The notes below the pieces were generated by a model. That model saw only the letters and a program-made list of their open reading frames with translations. It searched no databases and was not told the origin of the DNA. From RYN-230 sp963760405 (lineage in GTDB: Bacteria; Actinomycetota; Actinomycetes; Streptosporangiales; Streptosporangiaceae): a stretch of DNA of 64,000 bases. The position numbers were made by a program, and so were the translations under genes. The stretch's first letter is position 1, and each line of letters starts with the position of its first letter. Shown here piece by piece: positions 46,032-54,620 of this stretch. The stretch covers positions 19,977-83,976 of the forward strand of contig CAVXCV010000012.1 of assembly GCA_963760405.1 (NCBI GenBank), read 5' to 3'.

Positions 46032-48710
46032 GTGAGTAATCCAGACTTCCCCGGCGCCTATCCGCTGGATCCCCGTGACACGGGCCGCGACCGCGGGTCG
46101 CGTGGCGCGCGCGGCGGGGACCCGTATGGGCGCACCGATGGATACGGGCGTGGCGGCAGCGGAGCGGCTGACCGGGGGCGGGACGGAAAATACCGGCAGT
46201 ACCGCGGTGCGGCGGCACGGGACCGGGCGGCCGCGGCCCAGCGCCCGGCCAGCCAGCCTGACCCGCCGGACTATCGCAGCCAGGCGGAGGCCTACGACTA
46301 CGGCCGCGCGGACCGGGCGCGGGACAGCGGCCCGGCCCCCGCGGGCCGTTCCGGGCGGCGGGCCAGCCGCGGCCAGCCCGGGCCATCGGGCCGCGGCACC
46401 GACGCGCGGGCCCGGCTAGCTGCCCGGCTCGGCACCGCCAGCGCCGGGGCGGCGGGCCCGGGCGCCGTCAGCGCCGCTGGCCACCCATCCGCTGGCTACC
46501 CGTCCGGGCCGGCTGCGGGCGGGTACTACCCGGGGGAGGACTCCCGCCGGGTACCGGGTGGCCACGGTAGCGGTCCGGCCCGGGCCGGGAACGGCCGTGG
46601 CGGGAACGGCCGTGGCGGCCGGGGCGGTAACGGCCGCGGCCGCGGTGGACGCGGCCGTGGTGGCCGCGGCCCGGGCGGGAACGGCCGTGGCGGTGGTGCC
46701 GCTGCCCAGCGGCCCCGGGCCAAGGGTTACTGGTGGCGCCACTGGACCTGGAAGAAGGCGATCATCACCGCGCTGGCCACCGGCGGCGGGTTTGCCGTGC
46801 TGCTGGTCATCATGGCCTTCGTCGCCTACGCCCAGACGCCCATCCCCGCTGCGTCGAGCTTCGCCATCGGCCAGTCGTCCCGCGTCTACTTCCGCAACGG
46901 CACCGCGCTGGTCGGCATGTTCGGCAGCACCAACCGGCAGGTCCTGACCGCCAACGAGATTCCGGCCATGGTGCAGAACGCCATGGTCGCGGCGGAGGAC
47001 AAGCACTTCTACCAGGAGGGCGGGGTCTCCCCGGTCGGCATCGCCCGGGCCGCCCTCGCCGACCTGACCAGCGGCTCGGTCCAGCAGGGTGGCTCGACCA
47101 TCACCCAGGAACTGGTCCGCAACTACTACCTGGGCATCGGCACCCAGCAGACGGTCAGCCGGAAGATCAAGGAGATCCTCGTCGCGGAGAAGCTCGCCCA
47201 GGAGAAATCCAAGGAGTGGATCCTCACCCAGTACATGAACGTGGTGCCGACCGGCGCGGACATCTACGGGTTCGGCGCCGCGGCCCAGCAGTACTTCGGC
47301 GTCCCGGTGGACCAGCTAACCGTGGCCCAGGCCGCGATGATCGCCGCCATGCCGCAGGCGCCCAGCTACTACAACCCTGATCCCAAGGCGGGCGCCGCAT
47401 ACCAGACGCTCGTCTACCGCTGGCGCTACGTTCTCAGCACGATGGTGCAGATGGGCACGCTGAGCCAGCAGGTGGCGAACGAGCAGAAGTTCCCCACGCT
47501 CGTGCCGGCCTTCAACAACAACTGGTCGGGTTACCGCGGCTACATCATGGACGCGGTCATGAACGAGCTGGAGAACACCTACCACTACACGCGTAACCAG
47601 ATCGACAACGGCGGGCTGCGCATCGTCACCACGTTCAGCAAGCCGCTGATGAACCAGCTGTACGCGACCGTGGCGCAGCAGGTGCGGCAGATGCGGGCGG
47701 ACGGCGCGCCGCTGCCCAGTTACGCGCACATCGGCGCGGTACTGGAGCAGCCCGGCACCGGTGCGATCGTGGCCATGTACAGCGGCGCGGACTACACCCA
47801 GTCGCAGTGGGACATGGCGCTGCAGAACCGGGAGCAGGTCGGCTCCTCGTTCAAGCCGTACGTGCTCGCCCTGGCCCGGGCACAGGGCATGAACGTGAAA
47901 GACAGCACGCTCAATGGCTACTCACCGCTGTGGATCCCGCCGGTGTCGGACCCGACCACGTTCGCCAGCCAAGGCCAGCCAGCCAACTCCGCGAGCTGGT
48001 ACCAGGTCGGCAACGACTCCGGCGACGGGAGCATGGGCCCGGTGAGCGTGGTGACCGCGTCGGCGGTGTCGGTCAACACCGCCTATACCGACCTGTACCA
48101 CCGGGTGGCCGGCACGGACGGGCAGAACATGGTCCAGATGGCGCAGCAGCTCGGGGTGAACACCGCCGCCTCCGGGCTGCAGACGATGCGGGACGAGGTC
48201 GGCACCGCGCTCGGCCAGGCGTCGCTGACCGTCGAGGAGCAGGCCAGCACGTTCTCTACCTTCGCCAACAACGGTGAGTACATTGCCCCGCACGTGATCG
48301 CGCAGATCACCAGCGGGGTGAACACCATCACCGCGAGGCCGGTCAAGCGCGAGGTGCTCACCCCGGACGAGGCCTCGGACGTGGACTATGCACTGTCCTT
48401 CGACACCAAGACAGGCGGCACCGCCGCGGGCGAGGGCATGACCGACGGCCGGCAGATCGTGGCCAAGACCGGGACCACGAACCTGGCCCAGTCAGCCTTC
48501 TTCATCGGTTCGATTCCGCAGTACACCCTGGCCGTGGGCATGTTCACGAACCACCAGGGCTGCCCGGACAACGTGGCCAGCTGCACCGCCGCGGCCAACG
48601 GGGCGGCCCCGCCGCCGCCCGGCATCCAGACCCTGTACGGGGTGGGCGGCCTGCAGGGCTTTGGTGGCCAGTCGGCAGGCCTACATCTGGCACTCGTTCG
48701 CCGAGGATGA
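46032..48710 (+). CDS. ponA: Bifunctional penicillin-binding protein (class A), frameshifted near the 3' end
   Basis: A class A PBP making and cross-linking glycan strands. Residues 1-237 are a Gly/Arg/Asn-rich cytoplasmic tail with NGRGG repeats; the membrane helix is about 240-268. The GT51 domain includes the catalytic Glu in AAEDKHFYQEGG and the GGSTITQELVRNYYL motif. The transpeptidase has SSFK near residue 603, SVN near 680 and KTGTT near 811. It starts at GTG 46032 after GAGG. At about 48670 the frame is lost: SAYIWHSF and the tail continue in another frame. All catalytic motifs precede the break. Confidence 0.9.
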   Translation: MSNPDFPGAYPLDPRDTGRDRGSRGARGGDPYGRTDGYGRGGSGAADRGRDGKYRQYRGAAARDRAAAAQRPASQPDPPDYRSQAEAYDYGRADRARDSGPAPAGRSGRRASRGQPGPSGRGTDARARLAARLGTASAGAAGPGAVSAAGHPSAGYPSGPAAGGYYPGEDSRRVPGGHGSGPARAGNGRGGNGRGGRGGNGRGRGGRGRGGRGPGGNGRGGGAAAQRPRAKGYWWRHWTWKKAIITALATGGGFAVLLVIMAFVAYAQTPIPAASSFAIGQSSRVYFRNGTALVGMFGSTNRQVLTANEIPAMVQNAMVAAEDKHFYQEGGVSPVGIARAALADLTSGSVQQGGSTITQELVRNYYLGIGTQQTVSRKIKEILVAEKLAQEKSKEWILTQYMNVVPTGADIYGFGAAAQQYFGVPVDQLTVAQAAMIAAMPQAPSYYNPDPKAGAAYQTLVYRWRYVLSTMVQMGTLSQQVANEQKFPTLVPAFNNNWSGYRGYIMDAVMNELENTYHYTRNQIDNGGLRIVTTFSKPLMNQLYATVAQQVRQMRADGAPLPSYAHIGAVLEQPGTGAIVAMYSGADYTQSQWDMALQNREQVGSSFKPYVLALARAQGMNVKDSTLNGYSPLWIPPVSDPTTFASQGQPANSASWYQVGNDSGDGSMGPVSVVTASAVSVNTAYTDLYHRVAGTDGQNMVQMAQQLGVNTAASGLQTMRDEVGTALGQASLTVEEQASTFSTFANNGEYIAPHVIAQITSGVNTITARPVKREVLTPDEASDVDYALSFDTKTGGTAAGEGMTDGRQIVAKTGTTNLAQSAFFIGSIPQYTLAVGMFTNHQGCPDNVASCTAAANGAAPPPPGIQTLYGVGGLQGFGGQSAGLHLALVRRG

Positions 48711-49050
48711 GTGGGCCAGCCTGCCGATCGAGTCCTTCCCCACGCCTGACTTCGGCGGCGCGCCGTGGAACCTGGTCCCGCCGCAGCTGGTCAAGCCCAA
48801 GCCGTCGCCGTCGCCGACCCCCGACCCGGCCCAGTCCTGCCAGGGCTTCTTCTTCAACGGCAACTGCTATGGCGGCAACGGCGGCAACGGCAACGGCAAC
48901 GGGAACGGGAACGGGAACGGAGGCAACGGAGGCGGGGGCAACGGCAACGGGAACGTCCCGCCGCCCGCCCCGGTGAACAACGTGCCGAGTTCGGTGCCCA
49001 CCGCCGCGACCGCGGTGGCCACGGCCGCGACACGGCAGAAAACCGGGTAG
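48674..49050 (+). pseudogene. Displaced C-terminal tail of the PBP
   Basis: In the frame shifted relative to the PBP body, the sequence reads AYIWHSFAEDEWASLPIESFPTPDFGGAPWNLVPPQLV. This is the usual end of the transpeptidase domain plus the start of a tail, then a Pro/Ser and Gly/Asn-rich segment with GNGN repeats ending KTG. It restores the expected architecture if one indel near 48670 is corrected. It has no start of its own that I trust. Confidence 0.8.
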
Positions 49051-49107
49051 CGGGGGACCGGGCGGCTCCGCGAACCCCGTGCCAGTGGCAGAATCGTCCG
49101 CAACCTG

Positions 49108-50529
49108 ATGGCCGATAATTCTGATGCCGACAACGGAGCGTGGGTGGCGGACACCGTAAACAGCCCGGACCGCCGTGCCCGCGCTGGGCCAGGCCGCCTC
49201 GCGCTGCTGGCTGGCTCCAGCACGGCCCTGGTCATCGCGAGCCTGCTCGGCTGCTCGCTCGCGATGACCAACAAATGGGCCTGCCGGGCGGGCGCCTGGA
49301 ACGGGTACCTCACCCAGTTCCAGGCGCACTGCTACACGGACATCTACCCGCTGTACTACGGCGAGGGCCTGTCCGTCGGCAAGACGCCCTACCTCAGCCA
49401 TCCGGTCGAGTACCCGGTGCTGATCGGCGGCGCCATGCAGGCGATCGCCTGGCTGGTCCACCCGATCGGCGACCCCTACGCCCGGGGCCGGGAATTCTTC
49501 GACCTCACCTGCCTGCTGCTCACCCTGTTCGCGGTCGCCGGGGTGCTCGCCACCGCGTACCTGGCGGGCTGGTCCCGCCGGTGGACGGCCCTGGGCGTGG
49601 CGCTGTCCCCGGCGCTGATCCTGTCCGCGTTCACCAACTGGGACCTGATCGCGGTAAGCCTGACCATGCTCGGCCTGGCCGCCTGGGCCGCGCGCCGCCA
49701 GGTGCTGGCCGGGGTGCTGATCGGCCTGGCCATCGCGACCAAGTTCTACCCGCTGCTGTTCCTCGGCCCGCTGCTGCTGCTCTGCCTGCGGGCCGGGCGG
49801 ATGCGCCAGTTCTGGATCACGGCCGGGTCAGCCGCTGCCGCCTGGCTCGTCGTCAACGTCCCGATCATGATCGCGGCGCCGTCCGGGTGGGCGCGTTTCT
49901 ACCAGCTGAGCGAGACGCGCGGAGCTGACTGGGGCTCGATCTGGTACTTCTTCGAGACCGAGCGATGGTCCGTGGTCGGTACCACCAGCCTGCACACCCT
50001 CAACGCGCTGTCGTTGCTGGTGTTCGTCGTCGGCTGCCTGGGCATCGTGCTGCTCACCCTGGCGGCCCCGGTCCGGCCGCGGGTGGCTCAGGTCCTCTTC
50101 CTGGTCCTGGCCGTCTTCCTGATGTCCAACAAGGTATGGTCCCCGCAATATGTGAGCTGGCTGGTGCCGCTGGTGGTGCTGGCCCGGCCGCGGTTCGGTG
50201 CCTATGCGCTGTGGCAGCTGGCGGAGGTCGGCTACTTCTTCGCCATCTGGTCGTACCTGATCACGGTGTCGGTCTCGGGGACCGGGGCCGGGGCGGTCGG
50301 TGGCATCTCCAGCGGGCTGTACTTCGCCGCCGTGCTGGCCCGGTTCCTCACCGTCCTGCTGCTCTGCGTGCTCGTGCTCCGGGAGGTGCTGAAACCGGCC
50401 CGTGATGTGGTCCGGGCCGGCGGCGAGGACGACCCCGCCGGGGGAGTGCTCTCCGGCGCCGGGGACCGCTTCGTGCTGAAACTGCGCCGGCGGCAGGTCC
50501 CGCAGCCCGAGCCCGCCTCCGCCCCGTAA
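49108..50529 (+). CDS. GT87-family membrane glycosyltransferase
   Basis: A 473-residue polytopic protein with about ten hydrophobic helices and the periplasmic-loop pattern of polyprenyl-phosphate-dependent mannosyltransferases (GT-C fold, DUF2029/GT87). A loop after helix 1 has YLTQFQAHCYTDIYPLYYGEGL, and HPVEYPVLIGG precedes helix 2. It corresponds to the gene that follows ponA1 in mycobacteria (Rv0051). The likely role is glycosylation in the envelope; donor and acceptor are unknown. Confidence 0.88.
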   Translation: MADNSDADNGAWVADTVNSPDRRARAGPGRLALLAGSSTALVIASLLGCSLAMTNKWACRAGAWNGYLTQFQAHCYTDIYPLYYGEGLSVGKTPYLSHPVEYPVLIGGAMQAIAWLVHPIGDPYARGREFFDLTCLLLTLFAVAGVLATAYLAGWSRRWTALGVALSPALILSAFTNWDLIAVSLTMLGLAAWAARRQVLAGVLIGLAIATKFYPLLFLGPLLLLCLRAGRMRQFWITAGSAAAAWLVVNVPIMIAAPSGWARFYQLSETRGADWGSIWYFFETERWSVVGTTSLHTLNALSLLVFVVGCLGIVLLTLAAPVRPRVAQVLFLVLAVFLMSNKVWSPQYVSWLVPLVVLARPRFGAYALWQLAEVGYFFAIWSYLITVSVSGTGAGAVGGISSGLYFAAVLARFLTVLLLCVLVLREVLKPARDVVRAGGEDDPAGGVLSGAGDRFVLKLRRRQVPQPEPASAP

Positions 50530-50545
50530 CGGCGCAGCCGCGGCA

Positions 50546-51331
50546 TTAGCTGGCGCCGAGGTGCTCGCGGAGCCAGTCGATGTCGGTGGCGGGGTCCGGG
50601 GTCTCGCAGACCACCGGGGCGCCGGCCGCGCGGATCACGTCCACCAGCAGCGCAGGATCGATCGTGCCCGACTCCAGCCCGGCGTGCCGGTCCCGGGCGG
50701 AGCCGAACTCGTCCCGGGAGTTGTTGCAGTGCACCAGGTCGATCCGGCCGGTGATCGCCTTGACCCGGTCCACGATGCCGGCCAGGTCCTCGGCGCTGGC
50801 GTACGCGTGGCAGGTGTCCAGGCAGAACCCCACCTCACCGGAGCCGCCCGCGTCGTCGATCGCCTCCCACAGCCGGGCCACCGCGTCCAGGCCGCGGGCC
50901 ATGGCATTGTCGCCGCCGGCCGTGTTCTCGATCAGCATGGGCACCGGCCGGTCGATGCGCTGCACGGCCTTGCGCCAGTTCTCATACCCCTCGGCCAGGT
51001 CCGCGTCGGCGGTCACGTGCCCACCGTGCACGATCAGGCCCTGGGCGCCGATGGCCGCGGCCGCTTCGAGTTGCTGGCCGAGCAGCTTGCGGCTGGGGAT
51101 GCGGATCCGGTTGTTGGTGCTCGCCACGTTGATCCGGTAAGGCGCGTGGATGAACGCCGCCAGCCCGGCCGCCGCGATCGCGTCCTTCAGCGCGGCCGCG
51201 TCCCCGCCGGGAAACTTCGGCGCGGCCCAGCCCTGCGGGTCGCCGAGGAAGAACTGCACCACCCGGGACCCGGTCGCGGCCGCCGCGGCCAGCGGGTCCT
51301 CGTCATGGACGTGGGGTCCGATGCTCACCAT
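50546..51331 (-). CDS. nfo: Deoxyribonuclease IV (AP endonuclease)
   Basis: A 261-residue endonuclease IV that cuts 5' to abasic sites in base-excision repair. Zinc-ligand segments of the family are visible: IVHGGH, LIENTAGG, GFCLDTCHAYA, LVHCNNSRDEFGSARDRHAGLESG and VCETPD. ATG 51331 (MVSIGPHVHDEDPL) is chosen because the family begins there; the open frame extends 15 codons further. It is convergent with the GT87 gene, 16 bp apart. Confidence 0.93.
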   Translation of the reverse strand: MVSIGPHVHDEDPLAAAAATGSRVVQFFLGDPQGWAAPKFPGGDAAALKDAIAAAGLAAFIHAPYRINVASTNNRIRIPSRKLLGQQLEAAAAIGAQGLIVHGGHVTADADLAEGYENWRKAVQRIDRPVPMLIENTAGGDNAMARGLDAVARLWEAIDDAGGSGEVGFCLDTCHAYASAEDLAGIVDRVKAITGRIDLVHCNNSRDEFGSARDRHAGLESGTIDPALLVDVIRAAGAPVVCETPDPATDIDWLREHLGAS

Positions 51332-51461
51332 GGCACGAGAGTAGCCGGAAGCGGTCGCGTTGCAGGCCGTTGCCAACCGGCCGGGGCGCGGCGGGATCAG
51401 TGCTGCGGCCGCGTGGGCCCGTGGGCCAGGCGCGCGCGGGCCGGCCGCCCGGCGGCAGCGC

Positions 51462-51815
51462 TCAGAAGTGGAAGCCGCCGTGAGCGAGGCCGAGGGCGCC
51501 GCCGACGAACGCGGCGATCAGCCCGGTCACGATGATCACCCGCTCCTCCCTGGTCGCCGACATCAGCTGGGCCGGCAGGCCGACCGCCAGGGAGGCCAGG
51601 CCAGCATAGGTGGCCACGACGTGGGCCCACGGGCCCACCGTGTGGTCGATGTTCGCGATGAAGCCGGCGATGATGGACACGATGCCAGCGACCAGGGTGA
51701 AAACCGCCATCCCGTTCTCCAGGGGATGGCTCTTGCCGTCGCTGTTCAGGGTCAGATGCAGATCTTCCCGGTGTGAGCCCTGGACAGCCTCGGGCCCCGG
51801 GGCGGTGTCAGGCAT
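51462..51815 (-). CDS. Small membrane protein of unknown function
   Basis: A 117-residue protein with a hydrophilic N-terminal 30 residues and three hydrophobic helices (about 36-55, 63-83 and 92-110). A possible later start is at the LTLNSDGKSHPLENGMAVF segment. It resembles hypothetical proteins widespread in streptomycetes. Function not recognised. It is encoded divergently from the rpsF operon and just upstream of nfo on the same strand. Confidence 0.7.
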   Translation of the reverse strand: MPDTAPGPEAVQGSHREDLHLTLNSDGKSHPLENGMAVFTLVAGIVSIIAGFIANIDHTVGPWAHVVATYAGLASLAVGLPAQLMSATREERVIIVTGLIAAFVGGALGLAHGGFHF

Positions 51816-52192
51816 TGGCGATCCCTCCTAGGACCCGGGCTGCTGGGCGGCTCTACCCGGTCTCTTCCCCCGCCGCATACCGGGGAATCCTGCGTCTTGG
51901 CTGCGTCGCTCCGCGCTGGCCGCGTCGCTCCGCGCTGGCCCGTGCCGTTCCCGGCCGGACCGCCGCCTGGCTGGTCCTGGCCTGACCGCCCGCCTGGTCC
52001 TGGTAAGCTGACCCGGCCGTTACCGCCGCCTGCCTTGTTGGCCGGTTTTGTCGGTGCCCTGGTGCAGAGTTGCCTTGTGCAGTGTTATCCAGCCCACCGG
52101 CATCCGGTGCAACGTAGTCCAGCGCAGCGGAGCGGCTCCTCCTGCCACGGAGAGACCGTGGCCGCATCAGTCCAAAGGAGGCATGTCTCGGC
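51816..52192. promoter_or_regulatory. 377-bp upstream region of rpsF with a perfect 19-bp tandem repeat
   Basis: No gene is evident. At 51903-51921 and 51922-51940 there are two perfect head-to-tail copies of GCGTCGCTCCGCGCTGGCC. The rpsF operon promoter should lie further right. AAAGGAGG at about 52174 is a strong ribosome site before the leader; rpsF itself starts at 52193. Confidence 0.6.
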
Positions 52193-52483
52193 ATGCGTCG
52201 CTACGAGATGATGATCATTCTCGATCCTTCCCTCGAAGAGCAGACCGTCCAGCCCTCACTCGATCAGTTCCTCTCGGTGGTCAGCGCCGACGGCGGCAGC
52301 GTCGACAAGATCGATGTGTGGGGACGGCGTCGGCTGGCCTACGAGATCGAGAAGAAGCCCGACGGCATCTACGCCGTGATCGACATGGTGGCTAAGCCCG
52401 AGACGGTGCGTGAACTCGACCGTCAGCTCAGCCTGAACGAGGCTGTTCTCCGGACGAAGATCCTCCGCCCGGAGATCCACTAA
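52193..52483 (+). CDS. rpsF: Ribosomal protein bS6
   Basis: A 96-residue bS6 (MRRYEMMIILDPSLEEQTVQPSLDQF...) with the family's WGRRRLAYEIEKKPDGIYAVIDM segment. It is the first gene of the conserved rpsF-ssb-rpsR-rplI operon. bS6 binds bS18 and the central domain of 16S rRNA. Confidence 0.97.
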   Translation: MRRYEMMIILDPSLEEQTVQPSLDQFLSVVSADGGSVDKIDVWGRRRLAYEIEKKPDGIYAVIDMVAKPETVRELDRQLSLNEAVLRTKILRPEIH

Positions 52484-52544
52484 GGCCCCCTGCGCGGACG
52501 CGCTCCGGGCACCGAACACCCTCTGAATGACCGGGAGTAACCCG

Positions 52545-53090
52545 ATGGCAGCAGGCGATACCCAGATCACGATCGCCGGCAATCTAGTCAGCGATCCAGA
52601 ACTCCGTTACACCCCGACCGGGCAGGCCGTCGCCAGCTTCCGGGTGGCCTCCACTCCCCGGTTCATGGACCGGACCACCAACGAGTGGAAGGACGGCGAC
52701 AGCCTCTTCCTGAGCTGCAACGTATGGCGGCAGGCGGCGGAGAACGTCGCCGAGAGCCTGCAGCGCGGCATGCGGGTCGTCGTCACCGGCCGGCTACGGC
52801 AGCGTTCCTACGAGACCAAGGAAGGCGAGAAGCGAGTCGTCTACGAGATCGAAGTGGATGACGTTGGCCCGTCGCTGCGCAACGCCTCAGCCAAGGTCAC
52901 CCGGTCCAACCGGTCCGGCGGCGGGGGCGGCGGCTACGGCGGCGGGAACCAGGGCGGCGGCCAGGGCGGCGGCGGGAACCAGGGCGGTTATGGCGGCGGT
53001 TCATCCGGCAGCCGTGGCGCTGAGGACCCGTGGGCGTCCGAGCCGTCCGGCGGGTTCGACGGCGGGTCCACCGACGAACCGCCGTTCTAA
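52545..53090 (+). CDS. ssb: Single-stranded DNA-binding protein
   Basis: A 181-residue SSB. The OB fold is residues 1-110 (DTQITIAGNLVSDPELRYTPTGQAVASFRVAS...LFLSCNVWRQAAENVAESL). A Gly/Asn/Gln-rich flexible linker follows, and the acidic tip DEPPF binds partner proteins. ATG 52545 has GGGAG seven bases upstream; ATG 52527 is the alternative. It lies in the rpsF operon between two ribosomal genes and two genes upstream of the dnaB region. Confidence 0.96.
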   Translation: MAAGDTQITIAGNLVSDPELRYTPTGQAVASFRVASTPRFMDRTTNEWKDGDSLFLSCNVWRQAAENVAESLQRGMRVVVTGRLRQRSYETKEGEKRVVYEIEVDDVGPSLRNASAKVTRSNRSGGGGGGYGGGNQGGGQGGGGNQGGYGGGSSGSRGAEDPWASEPSGGFDGGSTDEPPF

Positions 53091-53163
53091 CCGGCCCTTA
53101 CGCACAAGAGAAACCCATCCGACCATCCCCGCCCACGGCGGGGCTCTCCTCAGGAGCACCATG

Positions 53164-53400
53164 ATGGCAAAAGCACCTATCCGCAAGCCCAGGAAAAAGG
53201 TCTGCCTGTTCTGCCAGGACAAGATCTCCTACGTGGACTACAAGGACACGGGGCTGTTGCGGAAGTTCATCTCCGACCGCGGCAAGATCCGGGCGCGGCG
53301 GGTCACCGGTAACTGCACGCAGCACCAGCGCGATGTCGCCACGGCGATCAAGAATGCCCGCGAGATGGCGCTGCTGCCGTACACGAGCACGGCACGCTGA
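53164..53400 (+). CDS. rpsR: Ribosomal protein bS18
   Basis: A 78-residue bS18 (MAKAPIRKPRKKVCLFCQDK...). It has the zinc-binding form, with CLFC near the N-terminus and GNCTQHQ later. ATG 53164 is seven bases after AGGAG; ATG 53161 is also possible. It assembles with bS6 on the 30S platform. Confidence 0.96.
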   Translation: MAKAPIRKPRKKVCLFCQDKISYVDYKDTGLLRKFISDRGKIRARRVTGNCTQHQRDVATAIKNAREMALLPYTSTAR

Positions 53401-53422
53401 TGCCGGGGAAGGCCGCATACCG

Positions 53423-53884
53423 ATGAGTCGCACACCCATGAAGCTCATCCTCACCCAGGAGGTCACCGGCCTGGGCGCGCCTGGCGACGTGGTCGAGGTG
53501 GCGGGCGGCTACGGCCGTAACTACCTCGTGCCCCGCGGCCTGGCGATGCGCTGGACCCGTGGCGCGGAAAAGCAGATCGATCTGATCAAGCGGGCCCGGG
53601 CCGCGCGGGACATCCGCGGCCTCGACGACGCCCGGGAGGCCGCCAAGAAGCTGGCCACGCTCCCGGTCCAGATTCAGGTCCGGGCCGGGAACGCCGGGCG
53701 GCTGTTCGGCTCGGTGAGCCCGTCGGACATCGCCGACGCGGTCCGCGCCGCGGGCGGCCCCGCGCTCGACCGGCGCCGGATCGAGGTGGGCGCGCCGATC
53801 AGGACCCTGGGTGCGCACCAGGTCACGGTCCGGCTGCACACAGACGTCAGTGCCACGCTGAACGTCACCGTCGTCGCCGCCTGA
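53423..53884 (+). CDS. rplI: Ribosomal protein bL9
   Basis: A 153-residue bL9. The N-terminal domain is MKLILTQEVTGLGAPGDVVEVAGGYGRNYLVPRGLAMR, a long charged helix follows, and the C-terminal domain begins NAGRLFGSVSPSDIADAV. ATG 53423 is used, with GGGGAAGG ten bases upstream, although the family often starts at the internal ATG 53438. It is the last gene of the operon, followed by a strong terminator. Confidence 0.96.
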   Translation: MSRTPMKLILTQEVTGLGAPGDVVEVAGGYGRNYLVPRGLAMRWTRGAEKQIDLIKRARAARDIRGLDDAREAAKKLATLPVQIQVRAGNAGRLFGSVSPSDIADAVRAAGGPALDRRRIEVGAPIRTLGAHQVTVRLHTDVSATLNVTVVAA

Positions 53885-53905
53885 CCGGGCCACGCCCGAC
53901 CGCCG

Positions 53906-54160
53906 TTACCCCGTTGGCTGGCCGCTGGTACCGCCAGCCAACGGGGTTTTCGGCGTATCCGCGGTCAGGTCCCCGCCGGCCGTGGCATAGCCGGGCAGAC
54001 GCTGCGCCAGTCCCGGGTCGAGGTCCGCGACCATAGCCCAGAGCACGGCCAGCCGCTGGGCCAGCGCCGCGGGCTCGCCGCCCGCCGCCCGGGCGGCCTC
54101 GGCCAGCTCGTCGATGGCCGCGCCGAGCAGGGCCAGCTGGGCCTCGGCCGTCGAACTCAT
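53906..54160 (-). CDS. Small protein of unknown function convergent with rplI
   Basis: An 84-residue ORF (MSSTAEAQLALLGAAIDELAEAARAAGGEPAALAQRLAVLWAMVADLDPGLAQRLPGY...). It is Ala/Leu-rich and mostly helical, with a coiled-coil-like first 50 residues. Its last 15 codons are encoded by the rplI terminator, which gives a Gly/Pro/Thr tail. Family not recognised. It may be a real small regulator or a helix-biased random ORF. Confidence 0.5.
   Translation of the reverse strand: MSSTAEAQLALLGAAIDELAEAARAAGGEPAALAQRLAVLWAMVADLDPGLAQRLPGYATAGGDLTADTPKTPLAGGTSGQPTG
53909..53950 (+). terminator. Rho-independent terminator after rplI
   Basis: Perfect 14-bp stem CCCCGTTGGCTGGC/GCCAGCCAACGGGG (53909-53922 and 53933-53946) with a 10-base loop, immediately followed by TTTT, 25 bp after the rplI stop. 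It overlaps the end of the convergent small ORF. Confidence 0.9.
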
Positions 54161-54620
54161 GCTCGAATCCTAGGCTGGATGGGCCATGATCACTGGGCTT
54201 TCCGGCGGGTTGCCAGGCTGTCGCCCGGGGCGGGGCAGCCGGGCCGCCGGGGGCTGGTGATCGCGCCCGGGCCGATCGTGGTGAGGTCACATCGCACGTT
54301 CTACGCGACATTCCGCGTGTGGATAACTTCTGGCCCGATGTGGACGCCCGGGGCGGGGCCAAGTTTTTTCCGCGCACAGCCGGTGGACGGTATCGGCCCA
54401 GGCAGGAGGCCTTACCGGAGTTCGGTGGAGGCGCTTTCCCCAGCTGTGTCCCCAGGCTGCGCACAGTGCTGGCGGCGTGTCTGCACAAGCTGTCCACAGG
54501 CCTGTGCACAGCGCGACTGGACGGCGCGGGGGCCAGGAAACCAAACTGTCAGACCACCCGGTTACAACTGGGTCATGACCGCGGCGGGGTGCCTGCGGGG
54601 GCGACGGGAGGCGAGGTCTG
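54161..54620. promoter_or_regulatory. DnaA-box cluster upstream of dnaB
   Basis: A 460-bp region without a convincing gene. It contains a perfect reverse DnaA box, TGTGGATAA, at 54318-54326. Near matches are TGTGGACGC at 54339-54347, CTGTCCACA at 54490-54498 and CTGTGCACA at 54502-54510. The last two are back to back within 21 bp. DnaA could regulate dnaB here or be titrated by the cluster. Confidence 0.6.

Noticed and set aside
46560..46720. A CRISPR-like or minisatellite array at GGC-GGTAACGGCCG repeats
   Set aside because: The repeats are irregular, in frame, and encode a Gly/Asn/Arg-rich cytoplasmic tail of the PBP; no spacer pattern exists. No CRISPR array was seen anywhere in the window.
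48870..48960. GGCAACGG repeats after the PBP as a separate repeat element
   Set aside because: They encode the Gly/Asn linker of the PBP tail in the shifted frame and are better explained as coding low-complexity sequence.
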